Source of the DNA: Syntrophomonadaceae bacterium
GTDB lineage: Bacteria > Bacillota > Syntrophomonadia > Syntrophomonadales > Syntrophomonadaceae
Direction of reading: 5' to 3'
Length of the DNA stretch: 41,451 nucleotides
Assembly: GCA_012729495.1 (NCBI GenBank)
Contig: JAAYCZ010000097.1
Location: 1 to 41,451, forward strand
The position numbers and the translations under genes were made by a program. The notes under the pieces were generated by a model. The model was not told where the DNA came from and ran no database searches. It saw only the letters and a list, made by a program, of their open reading frames with translations. Within the stretch, counting starts at the first letter, position 1; every line of letters starts with the position of its first letter. This document shows positions 28,156 to 37,346 of the stretch, one piece after another.

Positions 28156-28262
28156 GACTTCGGCATAATTAATTTTAAATAAACCGATTCAATATATTGT
28201 TATTTTGCAAAGTTAAAGGCTCTGCATATTGTACTTTTAAAATGCTCTTGGCTACGCTTTTG
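28156..28262 (+). repeat. Dispersed ~100-bp intergenic repeat, divergent copy 3
   Basis: gacttcggcataattaattttaaat...aatatattgtt...aaaatgctcttggctacg, partial alignment to copies 1 and 2. Confidence 0.5.
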
Positions 28263-28310
28263 CATTATGTATAACGCTTACGGTTAGGGCGAGGCAATTA
28301 AAATAAACCC

Positions 28311-29078
28311 TTAAAGACCCTTGGTTTTGGCTTCTTCCCATATTAGATCGAGTTCTTCCAGATTCGTCTCATCGATTTTTATTCCGGCATCTTCCAGCTT
28401 CTGTTCAATATAATGAAACCGTCGGGCAAACTTATTATTGGAAGCTTGCAGCGCCTGTTCCGGTTCTACTCCCTCCAGTCTGGCAATGTTAACCAGGGCA
28501 AAGAGCAAATCTCCTGTTTCCTCAAACTTGTCCGCCTGATTTTCAGCCCTGACCAGCTCTTCCACTTCTTCCTGAAATTTTGCCAACGCACCATGTGCAT
28601 CCGGCCAGTCAAAGCCAACCCGAGCGGCTTTTTCCTGCATTTTTTCAGCTCGCATTAAAGCCGGCAAGCCTTGGGGAATGCCCTCCAATAGGTATTTTTT
28701 ACCTTCCTTTTTCTTGAAGCCCTCCCATTTTTCCAATACGTCATCAGCTGTATTTAATTGCATGGTGCCAAAAACGTGGGGATGCCTGTCCACCATTTTG
28801 CGGCTGACACGCCGGGCAACTTCAGCAAAATCGAAATGTCCGGCCCGTTCTGCCAGGGCAGCATGAAATACGATTTGCAAAAGCAAGTCTCCTAATTCTG
28901 TCGCTAGCTCATCCATGTCTGCCTTATTAATAGCATCAATAACCTCATAGGTTTCTTCTATCAGATAGCGTATCAGGGATTCATGGGTCTGTTCCCGATC
29001 CCATGGACAGCCGCCTTCCCCCAGCAACCGATCCATTATGGCAATTAATTCCTCTAATGCTTCACTATTTTTACTCAT
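28311..29078 (-). CDS. mazG: MazG nucleoside triphosphate pyrophosphohydrolase (start MSKNSEAL at 29078 or MEEKTN at 29096)
   Basis: CPWDREQTHESLIRYLIEETYEVIDAINKADMDELATELGDLLLQIVFHA; VGFDWPD. Confidence 0.95.
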   Translation of the reverse strand: MSKNSEALEELIAIMDRLLGEGGCPWDREQTHESLIRYLIEETYEVIDAINKADMDELATELGDLLLQIVFHAALAERAGHFDFAEVARRVSRKMVDRHPHVFGTMQLNTADDVLEKWEGFKKKEGKKYLLEGIPQGLPALMRAEKMQEKAARVGFDWPDAHGALAKFQEEVEELVRAENQADKFEETGDLLFALVNIARLEGVEPEQALQASNNKFARRFHYIEQKLEDAGIKIDETNLEELDLIWEEAKTKGL

Positions 29079-29107
29079 GTTTGTCTTTTCCTCCATATGG
29101 CCGGTGA

Positions 29108-30658
29108 TTAATCACCCCGGCCTAACATTTTCTTGATCATCTGCAGGTCAAACTCTTTAAATAACAGCAATAATGCTGCATAAACAGCAACTCCGATACA
29201 TATGGCCAGCAAGGTAGCCAGGTGAGAATGCAGGCCCAATCCGACAACGGTACCATAACTCATCTTTACGGCGACGCCCATGGCAACGGTGATAAACGTT
29301 AATTTTATCAGCCGCCCGGTTTCATAGCGAACTCCTGTATAGCGGTTCAAAAAGAAAAGGTTCAGAGTTGAGCCAATTCCAAAAGCCAATACGGTACCGA
29401 TGGCTGCCCCTCTTATATTTAACATGGGAATACTAGTCAGACTGTAATTGAAAATTACCTTGAGAAGACCGGTTACCAACAGGCTGCGCATAGCTATTTC
29501 AGGCCGGCCGATCCCCTGCAGACCGGCACTGGATAATTGGAAAGCCGCCAGCACTATAGTGGAAAAGGCCAGTATCTCCAGCGGAATACCCGCCTCCGGA
29601 GCAGCATACAGAAGGTCGCAGATCTGTACGGCTAATACATACAAGCCGGCGGCACAGGGCAACGATATAAGCATTCCCGCCCTGATGCCGGAGTTTATAC
29701 GGTCATTTAAACTCTGCTGATTCCGGTTGGCCAGCGCTTCAGAAACTGCCGGAACCAGACTGGTAGCTATGGATATCGTAAAAATGGTGGGCAAACTGAT
29801 TAGAACTGCGGCCATACCGGACAATTGACCATAGAGGGCGGTTGCCTGCGAAGTTGTATAATTTATGGACATGAGACGTCCCGGTACGATGATCGCATCC
29901 AATACTTGCACCAGCGGCAAGACGACTGCTCCAAATGATACCGGAACCGCCAGACGGATGAATTCGGAGGCAAGATCCCGCGAACGTTCAGGGCTGTATA
30001 ATAATTTCTCGCTGCTTTTTTGCTTCTGGAAGTACCAGAAGAAAACAATAAGCACTACCAGCCCGGCTACCCCTCCGACTACCGCACCGAAAGTAGCCCC
30101 GGCAGCAGAATATTCTATTCCCCGCGGAAAAAGCAGATAGGCCATAATCAGTACCGCTGTCACCCGGAACAGCTGTTCAACCACCTGGGAAACAGCAGTC
30201 GGTATCATCCATTGATGTCCTTGGAAATAACCACGAAATACTGACATCAGCCCGGCAAAAAAAACCGCCGGGGCTACAGCCCAGATAGCATAGTAAGCAC
30301 GAGGTTCCCGCAATACTTTGACGGCTAGAAACTGTGCCGATTGCATGATCAGCAGAGTCAAAACCAGACCCAAAGCAAACAGTATCATAAGAGAAACCCT
30401 GAAGATTCTGCGGCTGTCGCCATTAAAACCCTCAGTTTCCCGTCTGGATACCAGCACGGAGATGGCTACCGGTACACCCGCCGTTGCCAGTGAAAGGATG
30501 GTGGTATAAATAGGATAGGCCATCTGATACAGACCCATTCCCTCGCCCCCCAGTAAACGTGCCAGGGGGATACGGTAAAGGGCACCCAGGATTTTACTGA
30601 TGGCCCCGGCTATACTTAATATCAAGGCCCCTTTCAGGAAGTTCCCTTTTTTATCCAT
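29108..30658 (-). CDS. spoVB: Stage V sporulation protein B-like / MATE-like polysaccharide flippase
   Basis: KGALILSIAGAISKILGALYRIPLARLLGGEGMGLYQMAYPIYTTILSLATAGVPVAIS; multi-TM. Confidence 0.9.
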   Translation of the reverse strand: MDKKGNFLKGALILSIAGAISKILGALYRIPLARLLGGEGMGLYQMAYPIYTTILSLATAGVPVAISVLVSRRETEGFNGDSRRIFRVSLMILFALGLVLTLLIMQSAQFLAVKVLREPRAYYAIWAVAPAVFFAGLMSVFRGYFQGHQWMIPTAVSQVVEQLFRVTAVLIMAYLLFPRGIEYSAAGATFGAVVGGVAGLVVLIVFFWYFQKQKSSEKLLYSPERSRDLASEFIRLAVPVSFGAVVLPLVQVLDAIIVPGRLMSINYTTSQATALYGQLSGMAAVLISLPTIFTISIATSLVPAVSEALANRNQQSLNDRINSGIRAGMLISLPCAAGLYVLAVQICDLLYAAPEAGIPLEILAFSTIVLAAFQLSSAGLQGIGRPEIAMRSLLVTGLLKVIFNYSLTSIPMLNIRGAAIGTVLAFGIGSTLNLFFLNRYTGVRYETGRLIKLTFITVAMGVAVKMSYGTVVGLGLHSHLATLLAICIGVAVYAALLLLFKEFDLQMIKKMLGRGD

Positions 30659-30770
30659 TGTAACCTCCCCAGGATTTAATGGAAGCGATCCCCAATCTCC
30701 TCTTTTAAAATCTTTGCTTAAGATATTCCAGATTAAGCCTTAAGTCAAGCTGATTATCGTTTTCCTCAGG

Positions 30771-30801
30771 AAAAAAGCGGCCTCAGTCAGGCCGCTTTTC
30801 T
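30771..30801 (-). terminator. Rho-independent terminator downstream of spoVT
   Basis: AAAAAAGCGGCCTcagtcAGGCCGCTTTTCTT hairpin. Confidence 0.85.
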
Positions 30802-30815
30802 TGCAAAATACTTAT

Positions 30816-31379
30816 CTACTGCTCCATTTGCTTGGCCAGGAATCCGGCTGCGGTTTCAGCCAGTTTTATTTCCAATTCGCCCAGCTTGATGCCAGGGTCT
30901 TTGGAAACGATCAATACCGCCCCGATTGGGTCACCCTGGGTTATAATGGGGGCAACTACTTGAGATTTTATAGTATATTCCCGGTCATCCATTTGAATGA
31001 CCTGTAAATTTTCGTCATTTGCGTTTTCCAGACCATTCATTATGATCGTGTTGCGCTCTTCCAGTGATTTTTCCAATAGCCTGCCTATAGGTTTACTTAA
31101 AAACTCACGTTTGTTGCCACCTGCTACGGCTATAATCACATCGCGGTCAGCTATCATCGAAATATGACCAACGGTTTCGTATAGTGATTCGGCATATTCT
31201 TTGGCAAAATCACCTAATTCACCTATTGGAGAATATTTCTTTAAAATAACTTCACCCTCACGATCAACAAAAATTTCTAGAGGGTCGCCTTCACGTATAC
31301 GCAACGTCCTTCTTATTTCTTTGGGGATTACAACTCTTCCCAGATCGTCTATACGGCGAACAATACCTGTTGCTTTCAT
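30816..31379 (-). CDS. spoVT: Stage V sporulation protein T (AbrB/GAF regulator)
   Basis: MKATGIVRRIDDLGRVVIPKEIRRTLRIREGDPLEIFVDREGEVILKKYSPIGEL. Confidence 0.97.
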   Translation of the reverse strand: MKATGIVRRIDDLGRVVIPKEIRRTLRIREGDPLEIFVDREGEVILKKYSPIGELGDFAKEYAESLYETVGHISMIADRDVIIAVAGGNKREFLSKPIGRLLEKSLEERNTIIMNGLENANDENLQVIQMDDREYTIKSQVVAPIITQGDPIGAVLIVSKDPGIKLGELEIKLAETAAGFLAKQMEQ

Positions 31380-31434
31380 TTACAACTATCCCTCCTTTTT
31401 TCAATATTTGAAAATGTAGTTTCATTCTCAGTGA

Positions 31435-31464
31435 TAGTATATAACTCAAAATCCCCTTTTATTC
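31435..31464 (-). promoter_or_regulatory. Candidate sigma-G promoter for spoVT
   Basis: Minus strand GAATA-N18-TATACTA (consensus GHATR-N18-CATnnTA; one mismatch). Confidence 0.6.
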
Positions 31465-31521
31465 ACTTTTTACCAGAGAGCTTGCAAAAAATTAATTTTA
31501 CGTCTTTTAGCCAGCTCAACG

Positions 31522-31551
31522 GATTATTTATGCAGACTTTTGGTCATAATA
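31522..31551 (+). promoter_or_regulatory. Candidate sigma-G promoter for ger operon
   Basis: Plus strand GATTA-N18-CATAATA, 31 nt upstream of gerB-like GTG. Confidence 0.5.
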
Positions 31552-31582
31552 ACCAGAATAAATTTAAAAGGCGGCTAAATAT

Positions 31583-32713
31583 GTGAATAAAATAACGGAT
31601 TGGCAGCTTTATTGTATATTAATACTACTTACTATGCCGGTAGCGCTTTTGGAGCAGCCGCATAGACTGATACAAATTGCCTATAATAATGCCTGGCTTA
31701 CATTTATCCCGGTTTTTTTAACTGGTGCCGGATTAGTAAAAATATATGATCTGATTATTAAAAAAAGCCGGGAGCCTTTTCCCGTTTTGCTGGACGAGCA
31801 TCTGGGGAGAATTATTGGCAGGATTCTGGGTTCTATTTATATTTTTATTTTCTTGCTAACCTGTGCTTTTAATCTGCGGCTCTTTCTGGAATTTATGAAA
31901 ATGATGGTTATGCCTTTGACTCCATTGAGTATATTTATCGGCGCAATTCTTTTGGTGGGATTTATTGTAATCAAGACCGGCCTGGCAGGTGTCGCCCGTA
32001 GCAGTGAGTATTTAGCCCTTTGGGGACTGGTATTTATACTACTTGTTTTGATCGCTTTGATCGGTAATTTTCATCTCGAACGTATCTACCCAATAGGTTA
32101 CATTAATTTTAAAAATTACAGCCAGGGAGTATTTGCCGCAACCCTGATCCTGGGGAAAATGATGCCCATTTTGACGCTGGCCTTTTTTTTGGCTGACAAG
32201 AAAAAAGCAACCGGGGTCATGTTTAAAGTTCTCCTTACCTATGTTTCGCTGCTGGCTTTTACAGCCTTTGCCATAATTGTGATCCTGGGCACCTATCCTG
32301 CTCTTAATTATGTATTTCCTACCTTCAATATGATCAGATTGGTTCAAATCGGAAATTTTCTTCAGAATTTGGATATTGTTTTTGTGGCTATACTGATACA
32401 GGGTATTTTGGGAGCCGTCCTGATCTCCTGGTGGATGGCCTGTTTTACGACCCAAAAGGTTTTTAGTCTGAAGGATCACCGTTTTATAGCCGCCCCCACC
32501 ACTTTGATTATTGGCGTACTGGCTTTGATCATCTGCCGTAATAATCTGGAAGTAGTTATCTGGAGTCTTGATATCATGCCATTGGTTTTTATGTTGTTTT
32601 TTATTATAATTCCCCTTCTCATTTGCATTATTTGTTTATTCAAGCCTGATATCTCTGCCCTCGAACCTGCTGATTCTAAGGAAATATTGCATAGCCAGGA
32701 AGCCGTTGGCTAA
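31583..32713 (+). CDS. Spore germinant receptor B subunit (GerAB/GerKB permease family), set 1
   Basis: Multi-TM; ALLEQPHRLIQIAYNNAWLTFIPVFLTGAGLVKIYDLI; operon with GerA and GerC. Confidence 0.88.
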   Translation: MNKITDWQLYCILILLTMPVALLEQPHRLIQIAYNNAWLTFIPVFLTGAGLVKIYDLIIKKSREPFPVLLDEHLGRIIGRILGSIYIFIFLLTCAFNLRLFLEFMKMMVMPLTPLSIFIGAILLVGFIVIKTGLAGVARSSEYLALWGLVFILLVLIALIGNFHLERIYPIGYINFKNYSQGVFAATLILGKMMPILTLAFFLADKKKATGVMFKVLLTYVSLLAFTAFAIIVILGTYPALNYVFPTFNMIRLVQIGNFLQNLDIVFVAILIQGILGAVLISWWMACFTTQKVFSLKDHRFIAAPTTLIIGVLALIICRNNLEVVIWSLDIMPLVFMLFFIIIPLLICIICLFKPDISALEPADSKEILHSQEAVG

Positions 32714-32775
32714 AACTAGTTAACAGCCAGTTAGTAATTTTTATCATATGCTCAATATTTTATGGAGGGTTAAGC

Positions 32776-34353
32776 GTGCGCTATATCAGCAATAAAGAAA
32801 GCCCGGCCCAAAAACCTTCTCCAGAAAATCTGATAAATATGACGCTGTCAACTGATATACAGGACAATCTGGACCGCATGCGAACCTTGCTTAATTCATG
32901 CTCTGACGCAGTTGTAAGGGAATTTAGCTTCGGTAATCCGGCGGTGCGCGCCTGCCTTTTTTACTTTGACGGATTGGTCGATAAAAGGCAGATCGAAACA
33001 AATTTGCTCAAGCCTCTGCTCCTGGAACTGAACATGATGCAAAATGATAATGCTCTGTATTTAGATGCCAATGGGGATCTGCTTAACAAGGTGCAGAATA
33101 AGATATTAAGTCTGGCTGATATTAAACGACTTAACAGCCTGCAGGAGGTCTGTCACCAAATAACGTCAGGGGATACGGTGCTATTAATTGACGGCTGTGC
33201 TGAAGGTTTGGCGGCGGGAACGCGTTCCTGGACAGGGCGGCCCATTCAGACTCCGGAAAATGAAGTAATCGTCTTTGGTCCTAAAGAGGGATTTTGTGAG
33301 ACACTGCGCTTCAATACTGCTATTTTGCGTAGAAGGCTCAAATCGACCCGCTTAAAAATTGATTCCCTGGTCCTGGGGAGAATCTCCAAAACGGATGTGG
33401 CAGTATGTTATATCGAAGGTATAGCTCCGCCGGAATTGGTTAAGGAAGTAACCGCACGTCTGAACAAGATAGATATAGATGCCATACTGGATACAGGATA
33501 TCTGGCCGAGTTGATCGTCGATCATAAATGGACGATATTCACCCAAACCGAACATACCGAAAAACCTGACCGGGTATGCGGCCAGCTGCTGGAAGGAAAA
33601 GTCTGCATTATGGCCGACGGTACATCCATGGCGCTTATATTGCCCATATCATTCCCGGAATATATGATTTCTCCGGAAGATTATTACATCCATTTTATAC
33701 CCGCATCATTATTTCGGATGCTGCGCTTTACTGCCTTTATCCTGGCGCTGTTAATGCCATCATTATATGTAGCCCTGATTTCTTTTCATCATGAAATGAT
33801 CCCCACTCCTTTACTGCTGACGATTGCCGCCACCCGCCAGAATGTACCCTTTCCGGCATTTTTGGAGGCTTTGCTGCTGGAAGCCACGTTCGAATTGCTG
33901 CGTGAGGCTGGTTTGCGCCTGCCCCGGGCGGTTGGTCCGGCGGTAAGTATCGTGGGGGCTTTAATTATTGGCGACGCTGCGGTGCGGGCCGGACTGGTAT
34001 CCACCCCGATGGTGGTAGTAATTGCCTTTACCGGTATTGCTTCTTTTGTTTCTCCTTCATATAATGCCGGAATAATTATCCGCATTACCCGCTTCGCCTT
34101 TCTCTTTGCTTCAGCCATGCTGGGTTTTTTAGGCATAATTATAGTCCTGCTGGTAATGATCGTAAGAATGGTATCTCTATCTTCCTTTGGTCTTCCCTAT
34201 ATGGCACCTATGGCTCCTTTAAGCTGGCGCCAAATGACTGATATTATCGTTCGCCGTCCCTGGTTTAAAAACATACAGCGCCCTTACTGGGAAGGAATGA
34301 TGGATATTACACGCCAAAAGAGTGCTGCCGAAAAAGGAAGTCAGCAACAATGA
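32776..34353 (+). CDS. Spore germinant receptor A subunit (GerAA/GerKA family)
   Basis: GTG start after GGAGGG; SISFPEYM-type region, FAILALLMPSLYVALISFHHEMIPTPLLLTIAATRQNVPFPAFLEALLLEATFELLREAGLRLPRAVGPAVSIVGALIIGDAAVRAGLVS. Confidence 0.95.
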   Translation: MRYISNKESPAQKPSPENLINMTLSTDIQDNLDRMRTLLNSCSDAVVREFSFGNPAVRACLFYFDGLVDKRQIETNLLKPLLLELNMMQNDNALYLDANGDLLNKVQNKILSLADIKRLNSLQEVCHQITSGDTVLLIDGCAEGLAAGTRSWTGRPIQTPENEVIVFGPKEGFCETLRFNTAILRRRLKSTRLKIDSLVLGRISKTDVAVCYIEGIAPPELVKEVTARLNKIDIDAILDTGYLAELIVDHKWTIFTQTEHTEKPDRVCGQLLEGKVCIMADGTSMALILPISFPEYMISPEDYYIHFIPASLFRMLRFTAFILALLMPSLYVALISFHHEMIPTPLLLTIAATRQNVPFPAFLEALLLEATFELLREAGLRLPRAVGPAVSIVGALIIGDAAVRAGLVSTPMVVVIAFTGIASFVSPSYNAGIIIRITRFAFLFASAMLGFLGIIIVLLVMIVRMVSLSSFGLPYMAPMAPLSWRQMTDIIVRRPWFKNIQRPYWEGMMDITRQKSAAEKGSQQQ

Positions 34354-35489
34354 AAAAATTTGTCGTTTTCCTGTTATTGGTTATTTTCTGCATTTCCGGC
34401 TGCGGAGAAATTGAATTGAATAACGCTGCCATACCGATTGCTTTTGGCATCGATTCAAAAGACAACCGGATCTTCGTTTCTGTACAAATTGCCAAGCCGG
34501 TCAGTCCCGGAACAAGTGCCGGTAATGCTCCTCAATTTTTTGTAATAACTGCCAGCGGCCAGACATTTTCCGAAGCCAGCCGCAATATCAGTTTGTTTTT
34601 TGCTTCGATACCGCTTTGGAGTCAAGTACAAGTTTCATTACTAAGCGATACGAAAGCCCAACAAGGGGTTGATGATCTGGTCGATCTCCTGGTCCGTAAC
34701 CGCTTTGTCCGTAAAACCAATACCCTAGTCGTCACTAAAAATGCCACCCCCGAACAGATCCTTACTATAAATCCTTATCTTGAATCTTATACCGGTGTGG
34801 CCATCAGAAAACTACTGCAAAGCCAGGAAAAACAGCTCGGGATATACATCCACACAGATATCGAAGAATTCCTGCAAAAATTGTCTGCACCGGGTGTTGA
34901 ACCCACGATACCGTTGATCACCATACAAAAAAATGGCCGCGAAAAACAACTCCTGCTGGACGGTACGGCAGTTTTTAAAGACACTAAAATGATCGGCAGT
35001 CTGAATGAAACGGAAAGCCGCGGTTACAGTTTAATAAATCCTAAAACAAAAACAATCGGTTTGTTCCTTATACCCTCACCCGTTGACCCGGAACATAAAG
35101 TTACTCTGGAGATTTCATACTCTCAAACCAAAGTCACTCCGGTTATTAATGGCCAAAACATCAAGATGAATATTGAAATCAATTTAGATGGCAATTTCTA
35201 CGAACAGAGCGGAACAGAAAACTTGTTTACGCCGGAAATCTTCAAAATGATTGAAAACGGCGCGGAACAGGAATTAAAAAGACAGATGACATTGTCAATT
35301 AAAAAAGCAAAATCACTCAATAGTGATATCTTCGGATGGGGAAACCTGGTCTATCATAAAGATCCTGAAGTCTGGAAACAGGTTGAAGATGACTGGGATC
35401 AGCTTTTTCCGGAAATACCTTATGCAATAAAAGTTAATTTTGAATTGCGCCGCAGCTATTTAACCGATAAATCATTCATATTTCGTTGA
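34350..35489 (+). CDS. Spore germinant receptor C subunit lipoprotein (GerAC/GerKC family), set 1
   Basis: Lipobox FCISGC; ELNNAAIPIAFGIDSKDN; ATG overlaps gerA stop (ATGA). Confidence 0.92.
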   Translation: MKKFVVFLLLVIFCISGCGEIELNNAAIPIAFGIDSKDNRIFVSVQIAKPVSPGTSAGNAPQFFVITASGQTFSEASRNISLFFASIPLWSQVQVSLLSDTKAQQGVDDLVDLLVRNRFVRKTNTLVVTKNATPEQILTINPYLESYTGVAIRKLLQSQEKQLGIYIHTDIEEFLQKLSAPGVEPTIPLITIQKNGREKQLLLDGTAVFKDTKMIGSLNETESRGYSLINPKTKTIGLFLIPSPVDPEHKVTLEISYSQTKVTPVINGQNIKMNIEINLDGNFYEQSGTENLFTPEIFKMIENGAEQELKRQMTLSIKKAKSLNSDIFGWGNLVYHKDPEVWKQVEDDWDQLFPEIPYAIKVNFELRRSYLTDKSFIFR

Positions 35490-35496
35490 TATTTGA

Positions 35497-35630
35497 GACT
35501 TTTGCATAATTGATTATTTTTTAACTTGCCATGCCGCTTTAGAATGTCATCCTGAGCGTTAGAGAAGCTGCCCTGTGATCTTTAGGTCACATATGTAGTC
35601 CCCGTAGGGGGATCTACGGCACTTGACAGT
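35497..35630 (+). repeat. Composite dispersed repeat, copy 2
   Basis: gacttttgcataattgatt...catgccgctttagaatgtcatcctgagcgttagagaagctgccctg...gatctacggcac. Confidence 0.75.
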
Positions 35631-35657
35631 TTGAAATGAAAATAGGGGATAAACAAG

Positions 35658-35855
35658 ATGATTTGGATTTATATAGCCCTTTGCCTGCTGATTTTAATCA
35701 TAGAGGTACCTGGTTTGATCAAACAGCAACATTATAGGGATTTATACGTATTTATGTTCCTGTTGGTTATTGGTTTCTTTATGGGGCTGGCCTTTTTCCT
35801 GAAATGGCCGCTCTTTGCACCGTTTGCAGCAATGACTTCTTACTTTGGGATTTAG
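35658..35855 (+). CDS. Small two-TM protein, candidate germinant-receptor D-type subunit
   Basis: 65 aa, two hydrophobic helices; RBS-like aggggat; directly upstream of gerC set 2. Confidence 0.7.
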   Translation: MIWIYIALCLLILIIEVPGLIKQQHYRDLYVFMFLLVIGFFMGLAFFLKWPLFAPFAAMTSYFGI

Positions 35856-35874
35856 TTTTTAAGAGGAGGATCGT

Positions 35875-37050
35875 ATGGTTAAAAAACACCTGATTCCTGT
35901 CCTGGTTATTTTGCTATGGAGCAGCGCTGGTTGCTGGGATTTACAGGAAATAAACGATAAAGCCGTTACCACTTCCATTGGCATCGATCTGGAAGAAAAT
36001 AATAAAGTGCGTTTCTCCAGTTTATATATTTCACCGTCTATACCGGGAGGAGAAACCGGAGCTGCCCAAACCAAACCGACTTTAACCACAGCCAGCGATT
36101 ACAGTGTAGCCATGGCTGCCCGCAAGATGATGTTGTCATTATCAAAAGTACCTGAATTTGCACATATCCGCAGTCTGATTCTGGGAGACAACCTGGTCAG
36201 CAACAACCTTACCCTGAGTGTAGATTTTTTACTTCGCAATCGAAATATTTCGGAGGTAGCGAACCTGCTGATCAGTGTCGGCAGCCGTCCCGAAGAAATT
36301 TTAGCTTCAATAAATAGCACTGACAGGGCTTTACAACAATTGATAGCAGTAAACGAGTTTGAGGCAGGTATTTATATTCCGGTAACGCTCGTTGATTTCA
36401 CCTATAAACTGCTCACTCCCGGAATCGAACCAACCATACCGCAAATAATGATCCAGGAAACAAAATCAATAAATAAATCCTCCTCCAGTCAGGATCAGAC
36501 TGAAAACCCCTCCGGTGAAAGCAAAAGGCTGGTATTACATGGCACAGCAGTTTTTAAAAAGGATAAAAAAATCGGGGTTTTAAATGAATATGAAAGCCGC
36601 GGGTTAAGATGGCTGAACTCAAATAAAAAAACCGGTGGAATAATATTAATACAATCCCCGTTAAATCCCAAGGAATATACAGCGTTGGAAATCCTGCATT
36701 TTATGAGCGAGACCCGACCCCAGGTAAATGGCAAGCAAATAAAAATGCAAATCAGCATTAAAACCCGTCTGGCACTATATGAAAATACCAGTATTGTTAA
36801 TAATATTTCAAAAGATACGCTGAAAAAAATGGAGCAAGCTGCGAATCAGGAAATCTCCCGGCAGATAATAAGTTGTATTCATAAATCACAAAGTCTTAAC
36901 AGTGATGTGCTGGGATGGGGCCTCTTATTGCTGCAGTACCAGCCTGATACCTGGAAGCAGGTAAAAGGAGATTGGAATCATTTGTTTCCTCTGGTTGAGT
37001 ATGATTTACAAGCAGAAACCAGCATTATCCATACGTATTTAAGTAAATAG
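35875..37050 (+). CDS. Spore germinant receptor C subunit lipoprotein (GerAC/GerKC family), set 2
   Basis: Lipobox WSSAGC; CWDLQEINDKAVTTSIGIDLEEN; RBS aggagg. Confidence 0.92.
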   Translation: MVKKHLIPVLVILLWSSAGCWDLQEINDKAVTTSIGIDLEENNKVRFSSLYISPSIPGGETGAAQTKPTLTTASDYSVAMAARKMMLSLSKVPEFAHIRSLILGDNLVSNNLTLSVDFLLRNRNISEVANLLISVGSRPEEILASINSTDRALQQLIAVNEFEAGIYIPVTLVDFTYKLLTPGIEPTIPQIMIQETKSINKSSSSQDQTENPSGESKRLVLHGTAVFKKDKKIGVLNEYESRGLRWLNSNKKTGGIILIQSPLNPKEYTALEILHFMSETRPQVNGKQIKMQISIKTRLALYENTSIVNNISKDTLKKMEQAANQEISRQIISCIHKSQSLNSDVLGWGLLLLQYQPDTWKQVKGDWNHLFPLVEYDLQAETSIIHTYLSK

Positions 37051-37078
37051 ACTTTTTCACAAAAGGCAGGTGAGACGA

Positions 37079-37327
37079 TTGCCGCCCCGACTGATATATT
37101 CATTGCTGCTGTTTACAGCTCTGTTTGTCCTGCTGGAGGTCAGACCGCTCTTCAGGGCCAGGAACTTCAAGGAGTTGGCTGTGGCCGGCCTGATAATGGC
37201 GCTGGCCTTGGCCTATGGCATAGATTATATGACGGAGTCGCAGCTTCTGCCCAATCCAAATCTTTTAATCACCTGGTTTAAACCTGTTTCAGAATCATTT
37301 GATAAGTTTTTTTGGGTTACAGGTTAA
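37079..37327 (+). CDS. Small two-TM protein, candidate germinant-receptor D-type subunit (TTG start at 37079 with AGGTGAG RBS favoured; GTG at 37070 is the ORF-track start)
   Basis: PPRLIYSLLLFTALFVLLEVRPLFRARNFKELAVAGLIMALALAYG, two TM helices, E-V-x-P-L-F motif like the 65-aa protein. Confidence 0.65.
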   Translation: MPPRLIYSLLLFTALFVLLEVRPLFRARNFKELAVAGLIMALALAYGIDYMTESQLLPNPNLLITWFKPVSESFDKFFWVTG

Positions 37328-37346
37328 AATACGGAGGTTTATAAAA

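Noticed and set aside
33789-34136. Minus-strand ORF inside gerA
   Set aside because: Opposite the most conserved part of GerA; no independent evidence.
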